64,000 bases of DNA from Acidobacteriota bacterium (GTDB lineage Bacteria > Acidobacteriota > Vicinamibacteria > Vicinamibacterales > CAVVIG01), in NCBI GenBank assembly GCA_025463215.1, contig JAOBWF010000085.1, positions 1 to 64,000 of the forward strand, written 5' to 3'. Each line of letters begins with the position of its first letter. The first letter of the stretch is position 1. The translations under genes and the position numbers were made by a program. Shown one piece after another: positions 8,526-20,200 of the stretch. The notes beneath the pieces were generated by a model. That model searched no databases. It was not told the DNA's origin and saw only the letters and a list, made by a program, of their open reading frames with translations.

Positions 8526-11090
8526 TCATCGTCGCGCTTTGCGGCCGAGCCGCGCGATTTCACGGTCGGACGTCGCCGCGAGCTCGGCGAGGGTGCGCAG
8601 CTCGGCGCCGCTGACCGCTGCCAGCGGGCCCGGCGTGCTGCCGGTACCGATGATGTCGATACTCTTCTTCGCGGCGACGCGCGTGTCCTGCCAGTATCGC
8701 AGCGCCTCGTCCCGGTCGGTCGCCGCGGCCGCCGTCCCGGCATACGCGGGCGCCACGGCGGCATAGATGCTCGCCAGGCGTTCGGCGGCGACGCGGTTCG
8801 ACGGATCGCTGACGTAGCGCGACGTCGCGATCTCGATCGCGCTGCGGAAATGCTGTATTGATTCCTGCAGCCGGCGCGCATCGCGCAGCACGCGGCCGAT
8901 GCTGAGATGCGCCCGCACCACGGCGTCCTGGGCGTTGACGTCGTGCGGATCGGACGCCGCGGCGCGCTGCCGCCAGGAGAGCGCCTGCTCGTAGTTCGCG
9001 AGCGAGCCGGCGACGTCGCCGGCGGTCGACAACGCATAGCCGATCGACGCGTAGCCGTAGGACAGATCGAGATGCGCGATGCGGTCGGTCGTGCTGGCGC
9101 GCGCCCGTACTTCGTCGAGCGCCACCGCCTTACGGTAGTTCGCCAGCGCCGCGGTGCGATCGCCCATCTTTTCGAGAATCGCGCCGAGCTTCTTGTAGGC
9201 GACCGCGACGTCGCGCTGCGCCCGTGCGCTGGCCGGTTCGGACGCGAGCAGCGTCTCGAACAGGTCGACTTCCCGCCTGAAGTTGTCGAGGGTGGCGGGC
9301 CAGTCGCCCAGCCCGGCGGTGATGTCGCCGGCGTTGTGGTACGCCGCGGCGAGCGAGCGGCGCTCGGCGACGCCGAGGGGATGGTTGACGTACAGCGCCT
9401 GCGCAATCGCCAGCCCTTTCCGCTGGTAGTCGCCGGCGGCGGCGGCGTCGCCCATCGCGCCGTGAATCGCGCTCAAGTGCTCGAACGTCGTCTTGAGCTC
9501 GCGCTGGATGCTTTCATCGGTCGGAACGGCGGCGGCGGCCGCGTCGCGCAATGCGGCGGCGCTGCGATGATTGCGCAGCGCCCCCGCGGTATCGCCAAGG
9601 TTCGAGGTCGCCGGCAGCCCCTGCAGGTCGCCGACCTTGTCGTAGGCGGCGGCGAGCTCGCGTTCGAGCGATGGGTCGTGCGCCGATTCGGTGGCGAGGC
9701 TGTCGAGGTATTCCGTCGCGCGCCTCACCACGAGCTCGCGCGCCCGCGTCGATCCCGGCAGGTGCTCGATCGCGTCGTGGAATTCGAACAGGAACGAATT
9801 GGCGAGGCGCCGCACCTCGTTGAACCGGTGCTCGGCGCGGGCGCGCTGCACGTCGGCGACGTAGGCTCCGCGCATCGTCGCCAGCGCGCCGGCGGCGAGC
9901 GAGCCGGCGACGATCGCCGCGGCCGCCGCGCTCGCCTTGTGCCGCCTGATGAACTTCGAGGCGCGGTAGCGCACCGTATCGGGCCGGGCGATCACCGGGC
10001 GTCCGGTGAGGTAGCGCGTGATGTCGTCGGCAAACTGTCCGACGGTGCCGTAGCGGCGCTGCGGATCCTTCTGCAGCGCCTTCAGGATGATCGTGTCCAG
10101 ATCGCCTTTCAACCGCCGTCCCATCCGGACGTCGATCGCCGCGTCGCTCGGCCGCCCTGGATCGTGGTCGCAGATCGCCCGCGCGAGATCGTGCGACGTT
10201 GTCGTGTCCGACGGATACGGCCCGCGGCCGGCGAGCAGCCGGTGCAGCAGGACGCCGAGCGCATACACGTCGGTCGCCGTCGTCACCGCTTCGCCGCGCA
10301 CCTGTTCCGGGCTGGCGCTTTCGAGCGTCATGACGCGCATGGCGGTCACGGTGCGGTGCTGCGGCGCCGCGACGTCGGCGCCGAGCAGCTTGGCGATGCC
10401 GAAATCGAGCAGCTTGGGGACGCCGTCGGCGGTGACCAGGATGTTGCTCGCCTTCAGGTCGCGGTGCACGACGAGGCGCTGATGCGCGTAGTTCACCGCG
10501 GCGCAGACACGGCAGAACAGCTCGAGCCGGGCGGTCAGCGACGACCGGTTGGTTTCGCAGTATCGGTCGATGGCGAGGCCGTCGACGTACTCCATCGCGA
10601 AGTACGGCGAGCCGTCGTCGGTGGCGCCGCCGTCGATCAGACGCGCGATGTTCGGGTGGTCCAGGGCGGCGAGAATCTGTCGCTCGGCGCGGAACCGCCG
10701 CTCGATGACCGCCGGCTCGAAGGTCGAGCGGACCACCTTGATCGCGACCTCTTTCTCGTACGCCGAGTCGGCGCGGACGCCGAGATAGACCGCGCCCATC
10801 CCGCCAAACCCGATCTCGCGGACCAGCCGATAGGCGCCGACGCGGCGCCCGGCCCATCTCGATGTCCGGTGCACCTGATCGACCAGGGCTGCTACGTCGG
10901 TGCCGGCAAGCGCCGGCGTCGCCATGAACCGGCCGGCTTCGTCATGCGCGGCGACGAGGGATTCGAACTCGCGGGCAAGCTCCGCATCGGCGAGACCGGC
11001 GCCGGCCACGAACGCGGCGCGCTCGGCAACGGGCCGTGCGAGCGCCTCGTCGAGGAGCCGCTTGATCTCTTCCCACTGGTCCGGCGTCAC
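8526..11090 (-). CDS. Ser/Thr protein kinase with TPR repeats, membrane-anchored
   Basis: The start is set at a GTG (854 residues, VTPDQWEEIKRLLDEAL), since kinases of this type begin with a similar motif. The frame is open farther upstream to 11258 but would overlap the divergent gene. After a short N-terminal helical part comes a Hanks-type kinase with all key residues: glycine loop GFGGMGAVYLG, lysine in EVAIKVV, catalytic HRDLKASN (Asp211), DFG in LLDFGIAKL, and a SASPEQVRGE activation-loop end. A membrane segment (ASAAAAAIVAGSLAAGALA) follows, then a large extracytoplasmic region of tetratricopeptide-like helices with repeats such as AYHNAGDITAGLGD and AYKKLGAILEKMGDRTAALANYRKA. It probably senses an envelope signal. 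It is transcribed divergently from the giant-protein cluster. Confidence 0.88.
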   Translation of the reverse strand: MTPDQWEEIKRLLDEALARPVAERAAFVAGAGLADAELAREFESLVAAHDEAGRFMATPALAGTDVAALVDQVHRTSRWAGRRVGAYRLVREIGFGGMGAVYLGVRADSAYEKEVAIKVVRSTFEPAVIERRFRAERQILAALDHPNIARLIDGGATDDGSPYFAMEYVDGLAIDRYCETNRSSLTARLELFCRVCAAVNYAHQRLVVHRDLKASNILVTADGVPKLLDFGIAKLLGADVAAPQHRTVTAMRVMTLESASPEQVRGEAVTTATDVYALGVLLHRLLAGRGPYPSDTTTSHDLARAICDHDPGRPSDAAIDVRMGRRLKGDLDTIILKALQKDPQRRYGTVGQFADDITRYLTGRPVIARPDTVRYRASKFIRRHKASAAAAAIVAGSLAAGALATMRGAYVADVQRARAEHRFNEVRRLANSFLFEFHDAIEHLPGSTRARELVVRRATEYLDSLATESAHDPSLERELAAAYDKVGDLQGLPATSNLGDTAGALRNHRSAAALRDAAAAAVPTDESIQRELKTTFEHLSAIHGAMGDAAAAGDYQRKGLAIAQALYVNHPLGVAERRSLAAAYHNAGDITAGLGDWPATLDNFRREVDLFETLLASEPASARAQRDVAVAYKKLGAILEKMGDRTAALANYRKAVALDEVRARASTTDRIAHLDLSYGYASIGYALSTAGDVAGSLANYEQALSWRQRAAASDPHDVNAQDAVVRAHLSIGRVLRDARRLQESIQHFRSAIEIATSRYVSDPSNRVAAERLASIYAAVAPAYAGTAAAATDRDEALRYWQDTRVAAKKSIDIIGTGSTPGPLAAVSGAELRTLAELAATSDREIARLGRKARR

Positions 11091-11240
11091 GGTGAGCTGT
11101 CCCCGCCTTCGTCCTGTTTTAAGGCCAATGATCCGGTTTGGCCGTGGTTGGCGCGTTGAGATCAGGAGAAACGCTATCCGTGTCGGTCGCGGAGTCACCT
11201 TACCACGGTGGGGTCCCGGGCAGGCGCAGCCATCACACAT

Positions 11241-14200
11241 ATGCACGGCCGACCGCACCGACGGTACAGACCGTTCGGCCTCCTGGGCATTGTTGCTACC
11301 TTATTCCTGCTCGCCGGCCCGATGCCGCGCGCGGGCACCGTCACGCTCTTCGGCCCCCGCACTCTTACCCGCACGACCGGCGCTCCGAATGTCTTCACGT
11401 TCAATTTCGTAACCGGCGCCGCCGCCGCGCCATACGTTCTCCATATCGACAACCACGGCGTGACCAGCGGCGTCGTGACATTGAATGGCGTCCAGATCCT
11501 CGGTCCCAACGACTTCAAGGCGTCGGGCCGCGACGACTGGATGAAGGATCGCGACTGGGACGACGACGACTGGTACCGCGACGGGAGCTCGGGCCAGGAT
11601 CGCGGCGACAAGGACCGCAAGGCCGGCGACAGCAAGGATCGCCGGGACGGCGCCGACAACGATCGCAAGGACCGGGACGACGAGTGGCGCGGCGATCACG
11701 ACTGGAAGGCGGTAATCGAGCGCACCGTGTCACTTCGCCCGACCGGCGGCAACGTCCTGCGGATTGAACTGCGCAGCAAACCCGGGACCCATCTGTCGGT
11801 CCGGATCGACGGCACCGCGGCGGTCACCGATACGACGCCGCCGGTGATCACGGCGGTCGTGAGCCCCGCGCCGAACAGCGCCGCCTGGAACCGGACCGAC
11901 GTGCAGGTCAGCTTCGTCTGCAGCGACACCGGCTCCGGGATTGCGACCTGCCCGGCGGTGCAGACCCTGTCGACCGCCGGCGCGAATCAGATCGTGCGCG
12001 GGACCGCGACGGACAAGGCCGGCAACACGGCCGTCGCGACCGCGACGGTGTCGATCGACACGACGCCGCCGACGATCACGGCGGCGGTGTCCCCCGCGCC
12101 CAACGCGAGCGGCTGGATCGGCTCCGACGCCACCATCACGTTCACATGTCAGGACGCACTGTCGGGGATCGCCTCCTGTCCGCCGCCGATCGCGGTCACG
12201 GTCGACGGCGCCCAGACGTTTACCGGAACTGCGCGCGACCGCGCCGGCAACGACGCCACGGCCGCGATCACGGTCACCATCGTCAAGACCGGGCCATCGA
12301 TCGTCGCGGCTGCGGCGCCGCCGCCGAACGCGAACGGCTGGAACCGTACGCCGGTGATCGTGACGTTCATCTGCAGCAGCGCGGCGGGAACCGAGGCCTT
12401 GGCCTGCCCTGCGCCGGTATCGGTGACCGCGGAGGGCGCGAATCAGGTGATCACGCGGTCGGTGGTCGACGCCGCCGGCCGGAAGGCCGACGCGAGCGTC
12501 ACGCTCAATATCGACACGACCGCACCGGCAATCACCGCCGCCGTGTCGCCGCCGCCGAACGCCGGCGGCTTCGTCGACTCCGATGCGACGGTGACGTTCA
12601 CGTGCACGGACGCAGGATCCGGAATCGCCGCGTGTCCCGAGCCGATCACCATCACCACCGAGGGGCCGCAGACGCTGACTCGCGCGGCTATCGATCGCGC
12701 GGGCAACGAGGCCACCGCGACGGTCACGCTGCAGGTCGTCAAAACGCGGCCGTCGATCACGGCAACGACGGCTCCGGCGGCGAACGCGAATGGGTGGAAT
12801 CGGACGGCCGTCGTCGTCTCGTTCGCCTGCAGCGGGTCGCTCGCCTGTCCGTCGCCGGTCACCGTCACGACGGAAGGCGCCAATCAGGTGATTACGCGGT
12901 CGGTGGTCGACGCGGCCGGCCACACCGCTGCCGCGACGGCGACGCTGAACATCGACACGACCGCGCCGGCACTCACCGCCGCCGTGTCGCCGCCGCCGAA
13001 CGCCGGCGGCTTCGTCGATTCCGATGCGACGGTCACCTTCACGTGCACGGACGCAGGATCCGGAATCGCCGCGTGTCCCGAGCCGATCACGATCACCACC
13101 GAGGGTCCGCAGACGCTAACGCGCGCGGCGGTCGATCGCGCGGGCAACGAGGCGACGACGACGGTCACGCTGCAGGTGGTCAAGACGCGGCCGTCGATCA
13201 CCGCCACCATCACTCCGGCGGCGAACGCGAACGGGTGGAACCAGACGGCCGTCGTCGTCTCGTTCGTCTGCAGCGGCTCGCTCGCGTGCCCGTCGCCGGT
13301 GACGGTGACGACCGAAGGCGCGGATCAGGCGATCACCCGGTCGGTGGTCGACACCGCCGGCCACACCGCCGCCGCGACGGTGACGCTGAACATCGATACC
13401 ACGCGTCCGACGATCGCCGCCGCGGTTTCTCCGACGCCGCGTCCCGATGGAACGGTCGACGGCGGCGCGACGGTGACGTTCACGTGCAGCGATGCGCTGT
13501 CGGGAATCGCGTCCTGTCCGCCGCCGGTAACGATTGCCGCGGCAGGACCGTCGACGGTCGCGCGCACCGCCGTGGATCGCGCCGGCAACGAGGCGACGGC
13601 GACCGTCTCGGTGACGGTGAACACCGCCTCGGCGGCGCCGACGATCTCGGCGACGGTGACGCCGCCGGCCAATGCGGATGGCTGGCATCGCGGTGACGTG
13701 GTCGTCACCTTCGTCTGCGCCGGCGGATCGGGGGCGCTCTCGTGTCCCGCCCCGGTCACGGTGACGACGGAAGGTGCCAACCAGGTGATCGCGCGTTCGG
13801 TGACCGACGCGGCCGGCCACAGTGCGAGCGCCGCCGTCACGCTGAACATCGACAGGTCGGCGCCTGTGGTCACCGCCACCGCATCGCCGGCCGCCAACGC
13901 GGCAGGGTGGCATCGTGGCAACGTCGTGGTCAGCTTCGCGTGCCGCGACGCGCTGTCCGGGGTGGCGTCCTGTCCGGCGCCGATCACCGATTCGTCGGAA
14001 ACCGGCGGCCAGATTACCGGAACCGTGACCGATCGCGCCGGCAACACTGCGACGGCCGCGCTGCTGGTCAAGATCGACAGGGCACCGCCGACGATCGTCA
14101 TCACGACGCCAGCCGACGGTGCGAGCGTCGAGACCTCGTCCACCGTTGTGAGCGGCACGATCGTCGATTCGCTCTCCGGCATCGCCTCGGCCGCCTGCGG

Positions 14201-17200
14201 CGACGCGAGCGCCACGGTGACCGCGGGCGGCGCGTTTACGTGTCCGGCGGTGCTGATTGATGGACAGAATGCGCTGGCGGTGTCGGCGATCGATGCCGCC
14301 GGCAACGTCGCGACGTCGCAGCTCAGCGTCACCCTCACCGTGAATCATCCGCCCGTTGCCGACGCGGGGGCCGGATACAGCGGCGCCGTCGGCGCACCGC
14401 TGTCGTTCAGCGGCGCCGGTTCGGCCGACCCTGACCACGACTCCTTGTCCTACGCATGGAGCTTCGGCGACGGCGCCACGGGGTCCGGTGTCACCGTGAC
14501 GCACACCTACAGCCGCGTGGGCGCGTACGACGTGACGCTGACCGTCACCGACGCGAAAGGGCTGTCGCGCACGGCCACGACAAGCGCATCGATCGTGCAG
14601 CCGAACCGTGCGCCGGTGGCGACCGCGAACGGGCCGTATACGGGCATCACCGGGACGCCGTTGACCTTCAGCGGCTCGGCAATCGATCCGGACAACGATC
14701 CGCTGACGTATGTCTGGAGCTTCGCCGACGGCGGCACCGCATTCGGCAGCACCGTGTCGCATACGTATACGGCCGCGGGCGCATCGACGGCGACCCTGAC
14801 CGCGAGCGACGGTCAGTTGAGCGGCACGGCGACCGCATCCGTGCAGGTGTCGCTGGCCAATCGTCCGCCGACTGTTACTGCGGGCGGTCCGTACACCGGC
14901 GTCAGCGGCGCGGCGGTCGCCTTCGCCGCGACCGGGTCGGATCCTGATGGCGACGCATTGACCTACCGATGGGATTTCGGCGACGGCACGAGCGCCGCGG
15001 GCAGGACGGCCACGCACACGTTCGCGCAGCCTGGCACATTCGAAACTGTTGCGACAGTGAACGACGGCCGCGGCGGTTCGACGTCGGTCGCGGCGGCCGT
15101 GACGATTGCGCAGGCGAACCGCGCGCCGCACGCCGCGGCCGGCGGGCCGTACGCCGGCCAGGCGCGATCGCGACTGTTGTTCACGGCGGCATCCTCGTCC
15201 GATGCCGACGGCGACACCCTGACTTACGCCTGGACATTCGGCGACGGCTCGACCGGCACCGGCGTCGCGCCGAACCACGGCTACGCGGCCGCCGGCGTCT
15301 ACACCGCATCCGTGACGGTGGCCGACGGCCGCGGCGGACACGATTCGGCGTCAACGGAAGTCACGGTCGTCGCCCCGCCGGCTGTGGAGAACGGGCCGCC
15401 GATCGCGCGCCCCGGCGGGCCGTACTCGTCGGCAGCAGCGGTCGTCGTTGCGCTGAACGGCAGCGCCTCGTCCGATCCCGACGGCGACCCGCTCAGCTAT
15501 GTCTGGACGTTCGGAGACGGCAGTTCGGGGACGGGGCCGTCGCCCGCGCATGTGTACGCGAACGCAGGCACGTTCACGATTGCGCTGGCCGTCAGCGACG
15601 GCCACTCACACACCGTGGTCGCCGAGACATCGGCCACCGTGTCGGCGGCGACCGATCGCGCGCCGCCGAGCGTGTCGCTCAGTGCGCCCGCGCGGGTTCT
15701 GCCGGGCACCGAGGTGCTCGTCACCGCGACGGCGACGGACAATGTCGGCGTCGAGTCGGTCACCATCGAGGTCGACGGCGGATCGCCGGGCGCGATTACG
15801 ACGCCGCCGTATCAGCGCCTCGTCGTCATTCCGGCGGTTGCCGCCCCGGGCGCGACGATCCGGGTGCGTGCGACCGCGGTCGACGCCGGCGGCAACCGCG
15901 GCACCGCCGACGCGACGATCACGATCGATGCCGCACCCGATGGCGAGAAGCCGGTCGTCACGTTGAACGCGCCGGCGGAGGCGACACCGGGGTCGCAGAT
16001 TCATCTCACCGCGACCGCGGCGGACAACGTCGGCATCGCGTCGGTCGACTTCAGCGCCGACGGCGCGCCGATCGCGACGGTCCCCGCCGCGCCGTACGAA
16101 TCGACCTACAGCGTGCCGGCGACCGCGACGCCGGGCGCGCAGTTGACGTTCACCGCGCGCGCATCCGATTTCACCGGCAACGATGCGACGGCGACGGCCA
16201 CCGTCGCCGTCGTGCAGACGGCGGACACGACACCGCCGGTCGTGACCGTCTCCGCGCCGGCAGTGGTGGCCCCGGGCGCCGGCTTGAACATCACCGCCGA
16301 CGCGTTCGACAGCGGCGGCATCGCGAGCGTCGAGTTCTACGTTGACGGCGTCCGCATCGCCACGGTGGCGCAGCCGCCTTACCGCGCCGCGTTCGCGGTG
16401 CCGCCGACCGCAGTCCCCGGCTCGATTCTGCGCGTCGAGGCGCGCGTGTCGGACTTTGCCAACCTCGAGGGCCGCGCCGCGGCTCAGACGATCGTTGGCG
16501 CGGCGGCCGGTGCGCTGGTCATCGGCGAGGTGTTCGACGACAGCACCGGCCTGTTGCTCGCGGGCGCCGCCATCACGCTGAGCGGCGCCGATTCGAGCGG
16601 CGTCGCCTACACGGAGAGCGCGACAACCGATGCGCGTGGCAGGTTCATGCTTCGCGCCGCCGGCGGACACGGTATCGTCAGCGTCACCCGGAACGGCATG
16701 ACGCAGGTCGATCGCGCCGTCGATCTGCAGAACGGCGCGGTGGTCGAACTGCTCGACAGCCGGCTGACCCCGCTGGCGACGCCAATGACGCTGTCCGGCG
16801 TGCTGGGCGGCGCCGCGACGAGCGGCGCGGCGAGCATCAGCGTTCCCGCCGGCGCAGCGCCGGGCGCCGTCACGCTCACCTTGACGCCGGTGTCGGCGCA
16901 GGGGCTTCAGGGCCCATTGCCGCTCGGCTGGGCGCCATTGGCGGCACTCGACATCGCCCCGCACGCGATGGCTCTTCACGGCGCGATCGTCTCCGTGCCG
17001 AACGCGCGGCACGCGGCGGCCGGCACGCCGTTCGTACTCGCGCAGTGGGACGCGGCGGCGGCCGTCTGGCGCGCCGTCGGCGACGCTTCGGTCTCTGCCG
17101 ACGAGCGGACCGTTCAAGGCACGATCGAGCTCACCGGAGCGTTGGCAATCCTCGTCGCCGACACGCTGCCCTCGGCGCCGATCCATCCGAACAGCGGTGA

Positions 17201-20200
17201 CCTGCTCGCTGGTGTCGCCGCCGCGTCGATCGCCGCCGATGCGCTGTCGCTGGTGACGCCGACGCCGAAGGTCATCTTCTACAGCCCCGGGGTGAAGTCG
17301 GATGTGGTGGCCGCTTCGACTGCGGCGGCGCCGCTGCCGAGCGGCACCGTCGTGTGGTCACGGATTACCGAGTCCTACCGGTTCGTCGCCGGCGGCGAAA
17401 CCCATCCGGAGCCGTACACCGCCGACCTCGTCTTCTACCAGCGCCCGCTCGATGCCACGAGCCAGAGCGCCAGCTACGTGGTCTCGCCGTCGCTCGTGTT
17501 CGATCCGCTGACGCTTGCGGACGGTGTGATCAAGGTGGAGCTGTTCGCGAGGCCGGACGTCGCCACACCGATCGCGGCCATCGGGCCCGACGGCGGTCTG
17601 CTCACCGCGGCAACGGGTGAGTCGATCCAGGTTCCGTCCGGCGCCGCCGCGGGTGCGGTGCCGGTACAGATCGCCGGCCTCGAGGTCGACGAACTGGGCA
17701 TGCCGGTTCCCGATGGCCTCGAATGGCTCGGGGGCATGCGGCTGACGTTCACTGGCGCGCTCGCACAGCCGGCGATCGTGTCGGTGCCGGTGCCGCCGCT
17801 GCTCGGCGACGCGACCGGGATTCTCCTCGTCCGTCTTCAGGAACTGCAGGAACGCACCCGTCTCGTGCTCGTCGGCGGGGCGCACATTGTCGGCAACCGC
17901 ATCGTCTCGACCGTCAGCCTCGAGGGCGCGAGCCAGCAGTTCGAAGGCGTCCGCACCGCTGGACGCTACGCGTTCGTGCACACGACGGCGCTGGTCGGTT
18001 TCGCTGCCGGACTGGTGACCGGGGTCGACGACCTGCCGTTTGTCGGTGCACTTGTCACGACGCCGACGCTGCCGATCGTTTCACAATCGCGCGGCGCCGC
18101 GGGTTACATCGCCGCCGCCGCGGTAGGGTCTGCCGTCTTGACCGCGACCGATCTGGCGCGGGCTGACGCCTCGACCGGCGCGCTGACCTTGGCCAGGCAG
18201 GACGAGGTGCGCGCCCTGGATCTGCATCTCGTCGCGCAACCCCCGCGTGTGACATCGATCCTGCCGTCGAACGCATCGACGAACGTGTCGCCGACGACCG
18301 CCGTGGTGATCACGTTCTCCGAGGCGATCGATCCCGAATCGGTCTCGGGTGCGCGCGCTGCCAACATCGTGCTCGCCGGCGCCGACGGCGCGGTGGTGCC
18401 GGCGACGCTGGCGCTCTCGTCGGGCAACTCGGTCGCGACGCTGCGGCCGATCGCGACGCTGGAAGCGAACACCGCGTACACCGCCAGCGTGACGGCGGGC
18501 GTCAAGGACCTCTCCGGCTACGCGCTCGCTCCGCCGGCCTCCGCCGCCTTCACCACGCTCGACACGGTTCCGCCGCTGCCGCCGGCGGCCGGAGCGGTCA
18601 CCGCCGACATCCCGGTGAACGGCGCCACCACCGTGCGCGCATCGCAGGGCACCGCCGGTGCGCACGATCACGTCACCCTCGTCAACCTGACGACCGGCCA
18701 GATCTCGCCGGTCATTGTCCTCGGCAACGGCGCCTTCACCACGACCATTGCCGCTTCCGCCAAGGACAAGCTGCGCCTCCGCATCGTCGACGATGCCGGA
18801 AACGAGACCGCGGTCGATCTCGCGCGTTTTTCGCGGATCAACGCCGACGGCAGCGTGTCGGCAGCGGTGGGCACGGAGGGCGGTCACGTGAGTGGGCCCG
18901 GCGGCACGGCCGTCGACATCTCGCCGGGAACGTTCCCGGACGGCGCGATCGTGACGATCAATCCGGTGACCGAAGCCGAGTTCCCGGTGCAGCTCACCGC
19001 CGCGCAGAAAGCGTTTCTGAGTTACGCCGGCGGCGTCCGCGTCGATTTCGGCGGCGTCACGCCAGCCAAGTACGTCAACGTCTCGATTCCGGCCGGCCCC
19101 GACGATCATCCGGGCGAGCAGTGGGTGGTCAGCGCCGCGACCGAAGTCAACGGCCGCATGGTCCTCAACGTCGTCGACACGGCCAAGCTGATTGCCGGGC
19201 GGATCCAGACGTCGTCACCGCCGTGCCCGGGCGTCACCGGCAGCGCGGTCTACGGCATCCACAAGTCGAAGCGTGCCTTCGGCCTCAACTACGGGCAGAT
19301 GTACGCGAGCGGCTGGGGCGGGCTGCAGGTCGACACGCAGGTCACCGACGAGTCGATCTTCTTCATCGACCTGCCGTTCCTGTCGTACACGCCGTCGCTG
19401 CCGACGCCGATGTGCCTGCCGACCCTGTCGGGCAACGTCAGCGTCGGCGCCAATCGTCAGCGCGTGACGATTCCGGCGGCCGCACTGGCGCCCGCCGACC
19501 GTGAAGTCGTGATCACGAGCGAGGACGGCAACGGTCTGCCGACCGCTTCGCACTTTCCGAAGAACAGCGTCTACTACACGTTCGAAGTGCCGGGGAAGGA
19601 CACCGACTCCGTCTCGGTGTTCGTCACCGATTCGACGACGCCGCTCGGCAGCCCGACACCGGTGCCCAATGTCCGCGTCAGCCGCGCCACCGCGACCTCG
19701 GTGCTGGTCGCGTTCAGCCCGGACGTGCTGAAGAGCCCCGGCGTCACGCAGGTCACCATCCACAACGCCAGGACCGGCATCGACACCGCATTCCTGCAGG
19801 CGCAGGTCAATTACGTCGTGTCGGTGCCCGGCCCAGCCGGCTCGGTGTCGGCGGTGCGCGTCATCGACGTCGACGGCGCCGTCCGCCAAATTGCCAACTT
19901 CACCGTCTCGTCGCCGAGCGGACCCGAACGGCTGATGGTCAAAGCGGTCGCCGGCACCATCGATCCGACGTGGGCCCAGCTCGACGATCTGCCGCCGGCG
20001 GACGTTCCGTTCGGCGCCCGCGGCGTGGTCGACGTCGTGATCACCGTTGCGAGGCCGGGCCTCGGCCAGCACGATATCCATGTGCCGGCCGACGCGCGGG
20101 TCGACGGCGGCTTCAACATCGGCGTCGACGCGCTGCTGACGGACACCTTCTCGGTCAAGCAGGTCTACGCCAATCACGACGGGACCAACACCAGCGTCGA

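Noticed and set aside
10950-10985. tRNA-like T-arm sequence (GGGATTCGAACTC)
   Set aside because: It is part of the kinase coding sequence (EFESL region read on the minus strand) and no acceptor, D or anticodon arm can be paired around it.
8907-11159. A 750-codon plus-strand frame opposite the kinase gene
   Set aside because: The kinase on the minus strand has every catalytic motif; the plus frame has none and no plausible start context.
11156-11180. A sigma-70 promoter (TTGAGA ... TATCCG) before the giant cluster
   Set aside because: The spacing of 13 bases is too short for a normal promoter and no ECF-type pair could be fixed with confidence.
11829-14075. CRISPR-like regular repeats
   Set aside because: The periodicity of about 220 bp is explained by protein Ig repeats in one open frame; there are no short identical repeats with unique spacers.
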